Shown here piece after piece: positions 1 to 8,735 of a stretch of 64,000 nt of DNA. The stretch comes from Fuscibacter oryzae (GTDB lineage: Bacteria; Pseudomonadota; Alphaproteobacteria; Rhodobacterales; Rhodobacteraceae). The position numbers were made by a program, and so were the translations under genes. Under the pieces are notes generated by a model that was not told the origin of the DNA, did not search any database, and saw nothing but the letters and a program-made list of their open reading frames with translations. Positions within the stretch are counted from its first letter, which is position 1. Every line of letters starts with the position of its first letter. Where the stretch lies: assembly GCF_016765795.1 (NCBI RefSeq), contig NZ_JAESVP010000001.1, positions 310,001 to 374,000 on the forward strand, in the 5' to 3' direction.

Positions 1-160
1 TGGTTTCCTCATAGGCATAGCCGCGCCGGATGTTGCCTTCGCTTTCCGCGATCAGGCGATCCAGCGTGCGCTGATCCCTGATCGCACCATTGATACAGCG
101 TTCCTGCGGCGTACCACAGGCGGCCAGCAGAATCAGCAGGGGCAAGGCAAAACGCTTCAT
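1..160 (-). CDS. Small lipoprotein, C-terminus cut by window edge
   Basis: Reading leftwards from the ATG at 158-160, the product begins MKRFALPLLILLAACGTPQE. This is a basic N-terminus, a hydrophobic stretch and an LAAC lipobox, so lipid attachment is expected at Cys15. An AGGAG ribosome site lies just upstream. About 53 codons are visible, continuing into ERCINGAIRDQRTLDRLI, and the reading frame is open to the window edge. Two cysteines (15 and 22) are visible. The function is unknown; the role as an envelope lipoprotein is inferred only from the lipobox. It is divergent from hemF. Confidence 0.75.
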   Translation of the reverse strand, partial: MKRFALPLLILLAACGTPQERCINGAIRDQRTLDRLIAESEGNIRRGYAYEET

Positions 161-276
161 GACACACTCCTAAACCTTTGCCGCAGTATACCCCGCCCGC
201 TCCGATATGCCATATCAGCCGCGTTGAGCCTGCCCTGCCCCGGTGCTAACAGGGGGCTGAAAAACCGGAGGGGCCG

Positions 277-1137
277 ATGCCAGAACCGTTCACCACCGAA
301 AAGGCCGCCGCCGCGCAATGGTTCCGCACCCTGCGCGACCAGATCGTTAGCGCCTTCGAGGCGCTGGAGGATCTGCCGGGCCAAGGCACCCCCGGCCGGT
401 TCGAGGTGACGCCCACCACACGCCCCGATGGCGGCGGCGGGTTGATGAGCGTGCTGCGCGGCGGCCGGGTCTTTGAAAAGGTCGGCGTCAACTGGTCAGA
501 GGTGCATGGCACCCTGGGAGAGCGGGCGCAAAAGGCCATGGCCGCGCGCGGCGTGCCGGGCATGGACAGCGATGCCCGGTTCTGGGCCAGCGGCATCAGC
601 CTTGTCGCCCATATGCAAAACCCCCATTGCCCCGCCGTTCACATGAACACCCGCATGCTCTGGACACCGGGCGCCTGGTGGTTCGGCGGCGGGGCCGACC
701 TGAACCCCTGTCTGGAATACCCCGAGGATACCGCCCATTTCCACGGCCAGATGCGGGCCGCCTGCGATGCCCATGACCCCGGCTATTACCCCCGCTTCAA
801 GGCTTGGGCGGATGAGTATTTCTTTGTCCCCCACCGCGGCCGGGCGCGCGGCGTGGGTGGCATCTTTTATGACGATCTGAACACCGGCAACTGGCAGGCC
901 GATTTCGCCTTTACCCAATCCGTAGGCCGCGCCTTCCTGCCTGCCTTCCTGCCGGTCACCGAACGCCGCCTTGGCACCGTCTGGTCCGACGCGGACCGGG
1001 AAACCCAGTTGATCCACCGTGGTCTTTATGCCGAATACAACCTTGTCTATGACCGGGGCACCAAATTCGGCCTTGAAACCGGGCATGATGCCAACGCGGT
1101 TCTGATGAGCCTGCCCCCGATTGCGAAATGGACCTGA
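277..1137 (+). CDS. hemF: Aerobic coproporphyrinogen III oxidase
   Basis: HemF oxidatively decarboxylates coproporphyrinogen III to protoporphyrinogen IX with O2, the aerobic route of haem and bacteriochlorophyll synthesis in the cytoplasm. The 286-residue product has the family length. It carries the conserved core with NPHCPAVHMNTRM near residue 115, FGGGADLNP at 136-144, and the later RGVGGIFYDDL and HRGLYAEYNLVYDRGT blocks. The start at 277 follows a GGAGGGG ribosome site. The next gene begins 13 bases after the stop, so the two may be co-transcribed. hemC and hemE lie about 22 kb away in the same window but are not part of this unit. Confidence 0.96.
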   Translation: MPEPFTTEKAAAAQWFRTLRDQIVSAFEALEDLPGQGTPGRFEVTPTTRPDGGGGLMSVLRGGRVFEKVGVNWSEVHGTLGERAQKAMAARGVPGMDSDARFWASGISLVAHMQNPHCPAVHMNTRMLWTPGAWWFGGGADLNPCLEYPEDTAHFHGQMRAACDAHDPGYYPRFKAWADEYFFVPHRGRARGVGGIFYDDLNTGNWQADFAFTQSVGRAFLPAFLPVTERRLGTVWSDADRETQLIHRGLYAEYNLVYDRGTKFGLETGHDANAVLMSLPPIAKWT

Positions 1138-1150
1138 GGGAAAGACCATC

Positions 1151-1501
1151 ATGGCGGACGTGACGATCAAGGCAGCGTATGCCACCGTGGCCGAAGACGA
1201 AGGTTTCCGCTTTGTCGGCTTTGTCGAGGGGGATGACGAAGGCTATGCCCTGTTCCGCCAGCCGCTTTCCGGTGGCCCGGTGTGGTTTGAGCTGAACGAC
1301 GAAGATTTCGGCGACGAAGATGCGCTGGTTTCCGTCACCGCCACTGACAAGGGGCTGGAGATCGCGCTGATCCCCGCCATGGCCCCGCGCTTTGGCTGGG
1401 CCAGCAGCGTCTCGGTCAAGGCAGGCGCCCGGTGTGACGGGCGCGAACAGGCGTTTGCCGCGCTGCGCGAAATGCTGGGCGCGCTGTGGCACGAGGCGTA
1501 G
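1151..1501 (+). CDS. Conserved hypothetical protein, Imm10-like
   Basis: A 116-residue acidic cytoplasmic protein. I chose the ATG at 1151, inside a slightly longer open frame, because it puts the start 13 bases after hemF and gives the natural N-terminus MADVTIKAAYATVAEDEGF. The VAEDEGF...VGFVEGDDEGYALFRQ pattern recalls the Imm10 immunity-like family, but this is recognition by eye only. No toxin gene lies next to it. It is followed by a hairpin that separates it from the convergent gene at 1529. The position behind hemF suggests a housekeeping partner rather than an immunity protein. Function not established. Confidence 0.8.
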   Translation: MADVTIKAAYATVAEDEGFRFVGFVEGDDEGYALFRQPLSGGPVWFELNDEDFGDEDALVSVTATDKGLEIALIPAMAPRFGWASSVSVKAGARCDGREQAFAALREMLGALWHEA

Positions 1502-1502
1502 C

Positions 1503-1522
1503 AAATTCCTTCGAAGGAATTT
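1503..1522. terminator. Bidirectional hairpin between convergent genes
   Basis: A perfect 20-base palindrome built from AAATTCCT and AGGAATTT lies right after the stop of the gene at 1151-1501 and just before the stop of the convergent gene at 1529. The A-rich and T-rich arms would serve as terminator signals in both directions. Confidence 0.65.
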
Positions 1523-1528
1523 GGGCGC

Positions 1529-2221
1529 TCAATTGGTCAGCAGGTAATAGCTGTTCAGCTTTGCCCCGTTGTTCTGCACTGCCACATGAAAATAGCCGTT
1601 CCAGGCCGGGGTAAAGCTGCATGACATCTTGTCCGACCAGCTTACTTCAAAGCAGATCGTGTTGCCGTTCTCATCCGTGACCAGCACATCAAGATTGGCG
1701 TCGCCATCGCCGATCACAGCCACCTCGGCATAGGATTCGCCGTAAAATGGCACCTGCCACACATCGGTCTGGCCCGCAGACAGGGCCGACAGGGTTTGAG
1801 ACGCCCCGCCCATGCGGCCCCGTGTTCCCTCGGCCTCGGCATCCTCGACCAGACCGGCAAGGGTTTCATCCTCGCCCGCCAGTTCGCGCGCCTTGGCCAG
1901 CATCGCCTTGGCATCCACTGGCGCGCCGGTGCCGTCTTCCTGCCCGGCAAGTGCAGTGCCTTCGGTTGTCTTGCTGCGCTCGACGGTCTTGGCATCGACC
2001 GAAGCGGCCAGCCGTGCCGCTGTCAGCACAGACAGGGCATCCTTGCGCGCCAACCCGATCTGAAACAGCTCTTGCGCCATGGCCAGCGTGACCGCCCCGC
2101 CCGGCGCTGCCACCGGGGCATTGGCCACAAGGTTGGGCTTTTTCTCCTCGGCCCAGACCGGCATGGCCGCTGCAACAAGGCAGGCAGACAGCAGCGCAGT
2201 CAAATTCACGGTGGTCTTCAT
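1529..2221 (-). CDS. Secreted hypothetical protein
   Basis: The start at 2221 follows a clear AAAGGAG site and opens with a signal peptide (MKTTVNLTALLSACLVAAAM, then PVWAEE with probable cleavage after WA). The mature part of about 205 residues has an Ala/Glu-rich helical N-terminal half. The C-terminal half (about residues 140-230) is compact and beta-rich, with WQVPFYGESYAEVAVIGDGDANLDVLVTDENGN and two cysteines. It resembles the pre-peptidase or jelly-roll domains that shield exported proteins. No catalytic motif is evident. It is divergent from argE, with 170 bases between the start codons. Probably periplasmic or extracellular; function unknown. Confidence 0.8.
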   Translation of the reverse strand: MKTTVNLTALLSACLVAAAMPVWAEEKKPNLVANAPVAAPGGAVTLAMAQELFQIGLARKDALSVLTAARLAASVDAKTVERSKTTEGTALAGQEDGTGAPVDAKAMLAKARELAGEDETLAGLVEDAEAEGTRGRMGGASQTLSALSAGQTDVWQVPFYGESYAEVAVIGDGDANLDVLVTDENGNTICFEVSWSDKMSCSFTPAWNGYFHVAVQNNGAKLNSYYLLTN

Positions 2222-2391
2222 GGCCCGGACACTCCTTTGGCAAATGCCCGATGGGCGATGCGCACCAGCTTTGCATCGCGCGCCGGGCCGGGGCAAGCAG
2301 GTGCGGATTGCGATTTCGCACCAAGAAATGCCGCAGCCCCGCTTTCCCCCGTCGCCACACCGCGCTAGCCATGTGCGGGAAGGAGATACCC

Positions 2392-3546
2392 ATGACCCCG
2401 CGCGACATTCTTGCCCGCCTGCTGGCCTTTGACACCGTATCATCGCGCCCGAACATCGACCTGATGCTGTGGGTGCAGGGCCTTTTGGCCGAAGGCGGAA
2501 TTGATGCCGTGCTGATCCCCGATGCAGGCGGCGGCAAGGCCAACCTGTACGCCACGGTCGGGCCACAGGGCATGGGCGGGGTGATGCTGTCAGGCCATAC
2601 CGATGTTGTCCCGGTTGAAGGCCAGCACTGGACCAAGCCGCCCTTTGCCCTGACCGAAGAGGCGGGCCGCTATTACGGCCGGGGTGCCGCCGACATGAAG
2701 GGCTTTGTTGCCTGCGCCATCGCCGCAATGCTGGATGCCGCACAGCGCCCGCTGAAGGTACCGCTGCATCTGGCGCTGTCTTATGACGAAGAGATCGGCT
2801 GCATGGGCGTGCGCAGCCTGATCGACATGCTGCAAGGTGCCCCGGTGCGGCCCCGGTTCTGCATTGTGGGCGAACCGACCGGAATGCAGGTGGCCACCGG
2901 CCACAAGGGCAAGGTCGCGCTGCGGGCCACTTGTGTGGGGCGAGAGGGGCATTCGGCCCTTGCCCCGCTTGCGCTGAACGCGCTGCATCTGGCGGCGGAT
3001 TTCGTCAACCTTGTGCGCGACACCCAAGGGTTTGTCGTCGAACACGGGTTGCGCGACGGGGATTATGACGTGCCCTATTCCACGCTGCATGTCGGCAAGC
3101 TGAATGGCGGCGTTCAGGTCAATATCGTGCCCAATCATGCGGTTGTGGATTTCGAAATCCGGTCGCTGGCGGGTGAGGATGTGGATCGCCTTATCGACAT
3201 TCTGCGCATCGGAGCCGAGGACATCATCGCCCCCCTGCGCGCAGACTTCCCCGAGGCGGAGATTCGCATCGAACGGCTGTGGGATTACCCCGGCCTTGGC
3301 ACGCCGTCAGAGGCGGCGGTGGTCAATTTCGTCAAGGGCCTGACAGGGGCGAATGGCACGATCAAGGTGGCCTTCGGCACCGAAGGCGGGCTGTTCGATC
3401 AGCGCCTTGGCATTCCCACCGTGATCTGCGGGCCGGGGTCGATGGCGCAGGGCCACAAGCCGGACGAGTTTGTGGCGGTCGAGCAGATGGAGCGTTGCGA
3501 GGTGATGCTGGCTGCATTGATCGGGCATCTGGAAGCCGGCATCTGA
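2392..3546 (+). CDS. argE: Acetylornithine deacetylase
   Basis: ArgE removes the acetyl group of N-acetylornithine to give ornithine for arginine synthesis. It is a di-zinc M20 peptidase-family enzyme of the cytoplasm. The 384-residue product has the metal-site blocks SGHTDVVPVEGQ (His69, Asp71), GRGAADMKGF (Asp101) and SYDEEIGC (Glu133/134). It also has the C-terminal GPGSMAQGHKPDEF histidine. The ATG at 2392 sits six bases after AAGGAG and is preferred over the longer open frame. Related M20 deacylases, such as succinyl-diaminopimelate desuccinylase, cannot be excluded by motif alone, but the DVVPVEGQ and YDEEIGC wording is typical of ArgE. Confidence 0.9.
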   Translation: MTPRDILARLLAFDTVSSRPNIDLMLWVQGLLAEGGIDAVLIPDAGGGKANLYATVGPQGMGGVMLSGHTDVVPVEGQHWTKPPFALTEEAGRYYGRGAADMKGFVACAIAAMLDAAQRPLKVPLHLALSYDEEIGCMGVRSLIDMLQGAPVRPRFCIVGEPTGMQVATGHKGKVALRATCVGREGHSALAPLALNALHLAADFVNLVRDTQGFVVEHGLRDGDYDVPYSTLHVGKLNGGVQVNIVPNHAVVDFEIRSLAGEDVDRLIDILRIGAEDIIAPLRADFPEAEIRIERLWDYPGLGTPSEAAVVNFVKGLTGANGTIKVAFGTEGGLFDQRLGIPTVICGPGSMAQGHKPDEFVAVEQMERCEVMLAALIGHLEAGI

Positions 3547-3651
3547 CCGCACAGGTTTCGTTTTTCTGCACAATAGCCCTGTCGTTTTGACGATCAAACG
3601 CATCATTTCCGCCAGCTTGCCCGGCGCTTTTGTTTGGTTAGCCGCCTAATC

Positions 3652-3665
3652 TGACCAAAAGGTCA
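3652..3665. promoter_or_regulatory. Inverted repeat TGACC-AAAA-GGTCA before gene 3682
   Basis: A perfect 5+5 inverted repeat with a 4-base spacer ends 16 bases before the start codon at 3682 and just ahead of the ribosome site. It looks like an operator for a dimeric regulator that would block transcription or initiation. No regulator is identifiable. Confidence 0.4.
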
Positions 3666-3681
3666 TGTGGTGGAGAGCAGG

Positions 3682-4761
3682 ATGACATTCACGAAAATCG
3701 CGGTGCTGGGTCTGGGCAAGGTTGGCCATCTGGCGGCGGAACTGCTGGTTGACAGCGGGTTTCAGGTGACCGGCATTGACGCGCGCGCAGTCAATGCCCC
3801 CTTTGCCACCAAAGCGGTCGATCTGTCGGACACCGCCGCGCTGAAAGACACGCTGGCCGGGCAAGAGGCGGTGCTGTCCTGCCTGCCCTACCATCTGAAC
3901 ATCGGCGTTTCGACCGTGGCCCACGCCCTTGGCCTGCATTACTTTGACCTGACCGAAGATGTGCCCACCACCCGCCACATCCGGGAACTGGCCAAAACCT
4001 CCAAAGGCCTGATGGCCCCGCAATGCGGCCTTGCGCCCGGTTTTGTCGGCATCGTCGCCGCCGATCTGGCGGCGCAGTTTGACACCGTCCGCTCGATCCG
4101 CCTGCGCGTCGGCGCCCTGCCGCAGAACCCCACCGGCCTTTTGGGCTATGCCTTCAACTGGTCGCCAGAGGGCGTTGTGAACGAATACCTGAATGATTGC
4201 GAGGTGATCGAGGAGGGCGTTCTGAAAACCGTCTCGGCCATGGAATGGAACGAGGCGATCTATATCGACGGCATGCAGCTGGAGGCGTTCACCACCTCGG
4301 GCGGGCTTGGCACGATGTGCGAGACCTATTTGGGCAAGATTGAAAACCTTGACTACAAGACCATGCGCTATCCGGGCCATGTGCGGCTGATGAACTTCTT
4401 CTTCCACGAACTGCTGATGCGCGAAAACCGCGCCGAGGCGGGCCGTATCCTGACCAACGCCAAGCCCCCGGTGGATGAGGATGTGGTTTACGTCCATGTC
4501 GCCGCCGAAGGCCGGGTGGATGGCCAGTTGCGCCGCAAGGAATTCGTGCGCAGCTACTACCCGATTGAAATCGGCGGAAAATCCCGCACCGCGATTGCCT
4601 GGACCACCAGCGCCTCGGTCGTCGCGGTGATCGAAATGGTGCGCGGCGGCGCGCTGCCTGCCAAGGGGTTCCTCAAGCAAGAGGAAATTCCCCTGAAACC
4701 CTATCTGGCAACCCGCACCGGCGGCTATTACACCACCGGCCACAAGGCGCGCCACGCCTGA
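3682..4761 (+). CDS. Saccharopine dehydrogenase family oxidoreductase
   Basis: The N-terminal Rossmann fold (KIAVLGLGKVGHLAAELL, residues 5-22) is followed by the family pattern of a sequestered NAD(P) site. The central part contains EDVPTTRHIRELA and GLAPGFVGIVA, as in saccharopine dehydrogenase/Lys9-like and carboxynorspermidine-type enzymes that reduce a Schiff base between an amino acid and an aldehyde. 359 residues is the normal length for the compact bacterial class. The ATG at 3682 has GGAG upstream; a GTG at 3667 is the alternative. The substrate cannot be told from sequence, though lysine degradation is the usual suggestion. It stands alone, with a possible operator just upstream. 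Confidence 0.85.
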   Translation: MTFTKIAVLGLGKVGHLAAELLVDSGFQVTGIDARAVNAPFATKAVDLSDTAALKDTLAGQEAVLSCLPYHLNIGVSTVAHALGLHYFDLTEDVPTTRHIRELAKTSKGLMAPQCGLAPGFVGIVAADLAAQFDTVRSIRLRVGALPQNPTGLLGYAFNWSPEGVVNEYLNDCEVIEEGVLKTVSAMEWNEAIYIDGMQLEAFTTSGGLGTMCETYLGKIENLDYKTMRYPGHVRLMNFFFHELLMRENRAEAGRILTNAKPPVDEDVVYVHVAAEGRVDGQLRRKEFVRSYYPIEIGGKSRTAIAWTTSASVVAVIEMVRGGALPAKGFLKQEEIPLKPYLATRTGGYYTTGHKARHA

Positions 4762-4768
4762 ACCACAG

Positions 4769-4787
4769 GTGCGTGCTTTGCACGCAC
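4769..4787. repeat. GTGCGTG/CACGCAC palindrome, copy 1
   Basis: GTGCGTGC-TTT-GCACGCAC forms an 8-base-pair hairpin eight bases after the stop of gene 3682 and just before the convergent tsaC stop. It belongs to a family of similar palindromes seen at 7574, 38012, 45224 and 47945. Confidence 0.7.
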
Positions 4788-4793
4788 TCCTTC

Positions 4794-5741
4794 CTACCCC
4801 CGTGGCGCCGCAGCCCGCCGCAGCCGGTCGTTGATCGCCCGGCCAAGGCCGGTCTCGGGAATGGGTGCGATGGCGATGGTGCCGCCCGGCCCCGCCAGCG
4901 CATCAGCCTGCCGCAACAGGTGGAACAGGGTCGCGGCAGCCTGAACCAGATCGCCCGTCGGCGACAGGTTCAGATCGGCAGCACCAGGGCCAAAGCCAAG
5001 ACGCACCTCTCGGGGGCGCGGGGCATCGGCATTCAGCCGCACCGCCGCACCGGGGGCATAGTGGCTGAGAAGCTGGCCCGGTGCGTTGGGTTTTGCAGCA
5101 TCGCCACCTGCCGCGATGGGGCCAAGTAGCGCCTCTAGCGCCTCGACCGGCACACCACCGGGGCGCAGGAGGCTGGGCGGTCCGTCAAGGCCCAGAATCG
5201 TCGATTCCACCCCCACCGCACAGGCCCCGCCATCGACCACCGCTTCGATCCGGCCATCCAGCCCTGCCAGCACATGGTCGGCCCGGGTCGGGCTGATCTT
5301 GCCCGAAGGGTTGGCCGAAGGTGCTGCCAAAGGCCCACCAAAGGCGCGCAGCAGCGCCTGCGCCACCGGATGGGCGGGCACGCGGATTGCCACGGTCGGC
5401 AGTTCCGCCGTGACCAGCGGCGACAGGCCCGCATCGGCGCGCAGGGGCAGCACCAGCGTCAGCGGGCCGGGCCAGAAGGCCGCCGCCACCGCGCGGGCGC
5501 GGTCATCAAACAGTGCCAGCCGCTCTGCCGCTGCAAGGTCGGGCACATGGGCGATCAGCGGGTTGAAGCGCGGTCGCCCCTTGGCCTCGAATATCCGGGC
5601 AACGGCAAGGTCACTGGTCGCATCGCCGCCAAGGCCGTAGACCGTTTCGGTCGGAAACGCGACCAGCCCGCCCGCCCGCAGCAGGGCGGCGGCAGTCTTG
5701 ATCCCGTTAGGATCAGCCAAAAGTCGCAGGGTTTCGGGCAT
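4794..5741 (-). CDS. tsaC: L-threonylcarbamoyladenylate synthase, Sua5 type
   Basis: The enzyme makes threonylcarbamoyl-AMP from threonine, bicarbonate and ATP, the first step of the universal t6A37 modification of ANN-decoding tRNAs. The YrdC domain fills about residues 12-200, with VAFPTETVYGLGGDA (27-41) and KGRPRFNPL (54-62). At 315 residues it has the extra C-terminal Sua5 domain, preceded by the linker motif QLLSHYAPGA. So it is the long Sua5 form rather than the short TsaC form. It starts at 5741, divergent from the acyl-CoA dehydrogenase gene. Confidence 0.94.
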   Translation of the reverse strand: MPETLRLLADPNGIKTAAALLRAGGLVAFPTETVYGLGGDATSDLAVARIFEAKGRPRFNPLIAHVPDLAAAERLALFDDRARAVAAAFWPGPLTLVLPLRADAGLSPLVTAELPTVAIRVPAHPVAQALLRAFGGPLAAPSANPSGKISPTRADHVLAGLDGRIEAVVDGGACAVGVESTILGLDGPPSLLRPGGVPVEALEALLGPIAAGGDAAKPNAPGQLLSHYAPGAAVRLNADAPRPREVRLGFGPGAADLNLSPTGDLVQAAATLFHLLRQADALAGPGGTIAIAPIPETGLGRAINDRLRRAAAPRG

Positions 5742-5863
5742 GACGTGACGTAGCGTTCACTGTTGAAGGATGGGGCGCGGCGGGTAGTGTTGGCGCAACG
5801 CCCTTATCCGGCCCCATTACCCGACGCAGGCCCCCTTGCCAAGTCGCCCGAACGGAGACTGCC

Positions 5864-7564
5864 ATGCCCTACCGCGCCCCGCTGTCCGATTTTCGCTTTT
5901 TGCTGGGCAGGGTGGTCGGCTTTGGTCAGGTCGCGGCCACCGACCTTTTCGCCGAGGCGCAGCCCGAAACCGTCGAGGCGATTTTGTCCGAGGCGGGGCG
6001 TCTGTGCGAAAACACCCTCGCCCCCCTGAACCGGGCAGGGGACAAGGAACCTGCGCGGCTGGAAAACGGCGTCGTGCGCACCTCGCCCGGCTATGCCGAC
6101 GGGTATCGCGCCATTACCGCAGGCGGCTGGGTCGGCATTGCGGCGGCACCGGAAAATGGCGGCATGGGCCTGCCGTTGACGCTGGCCACCTGTGTGAACG
6201 ACATGATGGGGTCGGCCTGTCTTGCGCTGCAACTGAACCCATTGATGACGCAAGGCCAGATCGAGGCGTTGGAGCATCACGCATCGGATGCGATCAAGGC
6301 GCTCTATATCCCCAAGCTGATTTCGGGCGAATGGTGCGGCACCATGAACCTGACCGAAGGTGGTGCTGGCAGCGATGTGGGCGCCCTGCGCACCAAGGCC
6401 GAGCGGAACGGCGATGGCACCTATGCCGTCACCGGGCAGAAGATCTTCATCACCTGGGGTGACAACGATTTTTCCGGCAACGTCTGCCACCTCGTCCTTG
6501 CCCGCCTGCCCGATGGCGCGCCGGGAACGCGCGGCATCAGCCTGTTCATGGTGCCCAAGTTCCTGCCCAATGACGATGGCAGCCTTGGGCCGCGCAACAG
6601 CCTGAAGGTCGTCAGTCTGGAACACAAGCTGGGCCTGCACGGCAGCCCCACGGCGGTGATGAGCTATGAGGGTGCCACCGGCTGGCTGATCGGCAAGGAA
6701 CACGGCGGGATGGCCGCGATGTTCACCATGATGAACAACGCCCGCCTTGGCGTGGGCATGCAGGGCGTTGCCGTGGCCGAAGCGGCATTTCAGCAGGCGC
6801 TGACCTATGCGAGCGAGCGCAAGCAGGGCAAGACCCCCTTGGGCGATGGCGCGATCATCGACCATGCCGATGTGCGCCGGATGCTGGGCCAGATGAAGGC
6901 CGAGGTATTTTCAGCCCGTGCCATTGGCCTCGCCTGCGCCGTGGCGCTGGATATGGCGCGCGCCACAGGCGATGCGGCATGGGCGGCACGGGCGGCCCTG
7001 CTAACGCCCATCGCCAAGGCTTATGGCACCGATGTCGGCAATGAGGTGGCCTATATGGGCGTGCAGGTCCATGGCGGCATGGGCTTTATCGAGGAAACCG
7101 GCGCAGCGCAGTTTGGCCGCGATGTGCGGGTGACGGCGATCTACGAAGGCACCAACGGCATTCAGGCGATGGACCTTGTGGGCCGCAAGATGATGGACGG
7201 AGGCGAGGCCGCCTTTCGCCTGCTGGGCGAGATAGAGGCGGCGGCGCGGGCTGCGCGCGCGCACCTGCCCGACCTTTCGACCGATGTCTGGAACGCCGCC
7301 GAAGGCTTGCGCGAGGGGACCGAGGCGCTGCTGACAATGGCCCCGAATGACCGCAACGCCGGGGCCGTGCCCTACCTGCGCGCCTTTGCCCGCGTCCTTG
7401 GCGCGCATTACCACCTGACCGCCGCGCTGGCCGATCCGTCCCGCCTGCCCCTGGCCCGCTTCATGATCCGCCGCCTGTTGCCCGAACATACCGCGATGCT
7501 GGCGCAGATGCGCGAAGGGGCCGAGGGGATCTATGCCCTGACGCCAGAGGCGCTGGTGGGGTAA
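5864..7564 (+). CDS. Acyl-CoA dehydrogenase, DmdC-like
   Basis: An FAD flavoprotein that introduces a trans-2 double bond into an acyl-CoA. At 566 residues it is longer than classical beta-oxidation dehydrogenases and carries the extra C-terminal domain of the AcdA/DmdC group. The MPYRAPLSDFRFLL N-terminus is characteristic of that group, which includes 3-methylmercaptopropionyl-CoA dehydrogenase of DMSP-degrading roseobacters. Visible landmarks are TMNLTEGGAGSDVGALRTKA (substrate/flavin loop), GQKIFITWGDND, and YEGTNGIQAMDLVGRK near residue 427. DMSP use is only a possibility, because paralogues with other acyl-CoA substrates are common. An MBL-fold gene and a DUF6173 gene follow. Confidence 0.88.
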   Translation: MPYRAPLSDFRFLLGRVVGFGQVAATDLFAEAQPETVEAILSEAGRLCENTLAPLNRAGDKEPARLENGVVRTSPGYADGYRAITAGGWVGIAAAPENGGMGLPLTLATCVNDMMGSACLALQLNPLMTQGQIEALEHHASDAIKALYIPKLISGEWCGTMNLTEGGAGSDVGALRTKAERNGDGTYAVTGQKIFITWGDNDFSGNVCHLVLARLPDGAPGTRGISLFMVPKFLPNDDGSLGPRNSLKVVSLEHKLGLHGSPTAVMSYEGATGWLIGKEHGGMAAMFTMMNNARLGVGMQGVAVAEAAFQQALTYASERKQGKTPLGDGAIIDHADVRRMLGQMKAEVFSARAIGLACAVALDMARATGDAAWAARAALLTPIAKAYGTDVGNEVAYMGVQVHGGMGFIEETGAAQFGRDVRVTAIYEGTNGIQAMDLVGRKMMDGGEAAFRLLGEIEAAARAARAHLPDLSTDVWNAAEGLREGTEALLTMAPNDRNAGAVPYLRAFARVLGAHYHLTAALADPSRLPLARFMIRRLLPEHTAMLAQMREGAEGIYALTPEALVG

Positions 7565-7573
7565 AGGCGGAAT

Positions 7574-7597
7574 GGTGCGTGAAATCACGCACCCTAC
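7574..7597. repeat. GTGCGTG/CACGCAC palindrome, copy 2
   Basis: GGTGCGTGA-AA-TCACGCACC followed by CTAC lies nine bases after the acyl-CoA dehydrogenase stop. The 9-base-pair stem is perfect. It is the best copy of the dispersed palindrome, and may act as a processing or weak termination hairpin. Confidence 0.75.
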
Positions 7598-7687
7598 GGC
7601 ACGGGGCGAACGGGCGCGACCTTGGGTGGGCTGCGTGGTTTCACGGCCCCCTTGGCACGCCACTCTATTTGGGAAATGACATCCCCC

Positions 7688-8734
7688 ATGTCGCCCCCCA
7701 TGTCCAACGCCCTCACCTTCCCCTTCCCCGATGCCCCCGCCCCCGGCGCAGCGGTGCAGGTTGCCTCCGGCATCCTGTGGCTGCGCCTGCCGCTGCCGAT
7801 GGCGCTGGACCATGTGAACCTTTATGCGCTGGACGATGGCCCCGGTTGGACCCTTGTTGATACCGGCATAAACAGCCGCACCTCGCGCACGATGATGCAG
7901 GCGCTGCTGGATGGCCCGCTGGCAGGAAAACCCGTTACCCGTGTGATCCTGACCCATCACCACCCTGACCATGTTGGCCTTGCTGGCTGGTTGCAAGACC
8001 GGGGCGCGGAACTGCTGGCCACCCGCACCGCCTGGCTTTATGCCCGGATGCTGACGCTGGATGTGCAGCCCAGCCTGACCCCGCAGGCCCGCGAATTCCT
8101 GATCCGCGCCGGAACACCGCCCGCCCTGCTGGCGAAACGCGAAGCCGACCGCCCCTTCAATTTTGCCGATGTCGTTCACCCCCTGCCCACCGGCTTTACC
8201 CGCATTGCTGAGGGCGACGTGATTCGCGCCGGGGGCCGCGACTGGCACATCCGCCTTGGCCACGGCCATGCCCCCGACCATGCGACGCTGTGGAGCGAAG
8301 ACGACACCCTGATCATCGGCGGCGATCAGTTCCTGCCCGGCATCTCGCCCAATATCGGGGTTTACCCGACCGAGCCGCAGGCGGATCCGCTGGAGGACTG
8401 GCTTGCTTCTTGCCGGGCCTTCGTGCCCCATGCCCGCGACCATCACCTTGTGCTGCCCGGCCACAAGCTGCCCTTTACCGGCCTGCCCTTCCGTCTGCGC
8501 CAGATGGCCGAGAACCACGAACAGGCGCTGGCCCGGCTGACCGGCCGCCTTGCCACCCCGATGACCGCCGCCGAAACCTTCCCCGCCCTGTTCAAGCGCG
8601 AGATTGGCGAGGGCGATTTTGGCCTCGCGCTGGCCGAGGCGGTGGCGCACCTAAACTGGCTCTTGCGGCGGGGACTGGTTTCCCGCAGCCTGCGGGCAGA
8701 TGGGGCATGGCTTTGGCAGGCGGGGGAAGAATGA
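7688..8734 (+). CDS. MBL-fold metallo-hydrolase
   Basis: A metallo-beta-lactamase-fold hydrolase of about 348 residues with the two-metal motif THHHPDH at 89-95. Later ligands are in GHGHAPDH, GGDQFLPG and PGHKLPF. A C-terminal winged-helix-like segment (about residues 260-348) is typical of the LACTB2-like group, whose members hydrolyse thioesters or nucleic acids. Several in-frame ATGs exist (7676, 7688, 7700). 7688 is chosen for its distance from GGGAA, but the start is uncertain. The gene follows an acyl-CoA dehydrogenase, so an acyl-CoA or related thioester substrate is plausible but not shown. The stop is followed after one base by the DUF6173 gene. Confidence 0.87.
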   Translation: MSPPMSNALTFPFPDAPAPGAAVQVASGILWLRLPLPMALDHVNLYALDDGPGWTLVDTGINSRTSRTMMQALLDGPLAGKPVTRVILTHHHPDHVGLAGWLQDRGAELLATRTAWLYARMLTLDVQPSLTPQAREFLIRAGTPPALLAKREADRPFNFADVVHPLPTGFTRIAEGDVIRAGGRDWHIRLGHGHAPDHATLWSEDDTLIIGGDQFLPGISPNIGVYPTEPQADPLEDWLASCRAFVPHARDHHLVLPGHKLPFTGLPFRLRQMAENHEQALARLTGRLATPMTAAETFPALFKREIGEGDFGLALAEAVAHLNWLLRRGLVSRSLRADGAWLWQAGEE

Positions 8735-8735
8735 C

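Noticed and set aside
3646..4755. Long minus-strand open frame of 369 codons
   Set aside because: It is antisense to the saccharopine dehydrogenase-like gene, whose protein shows clear family motifs; the frame is a GC-rich shadow.
7001..8650. Minus-strand open frame of 549 codons
   Set aside because: It covers the acyl-CoA dehydrogenase end and the MBL gene in antisense, is rich in Arg/Gly/His and has no recognisable domain.
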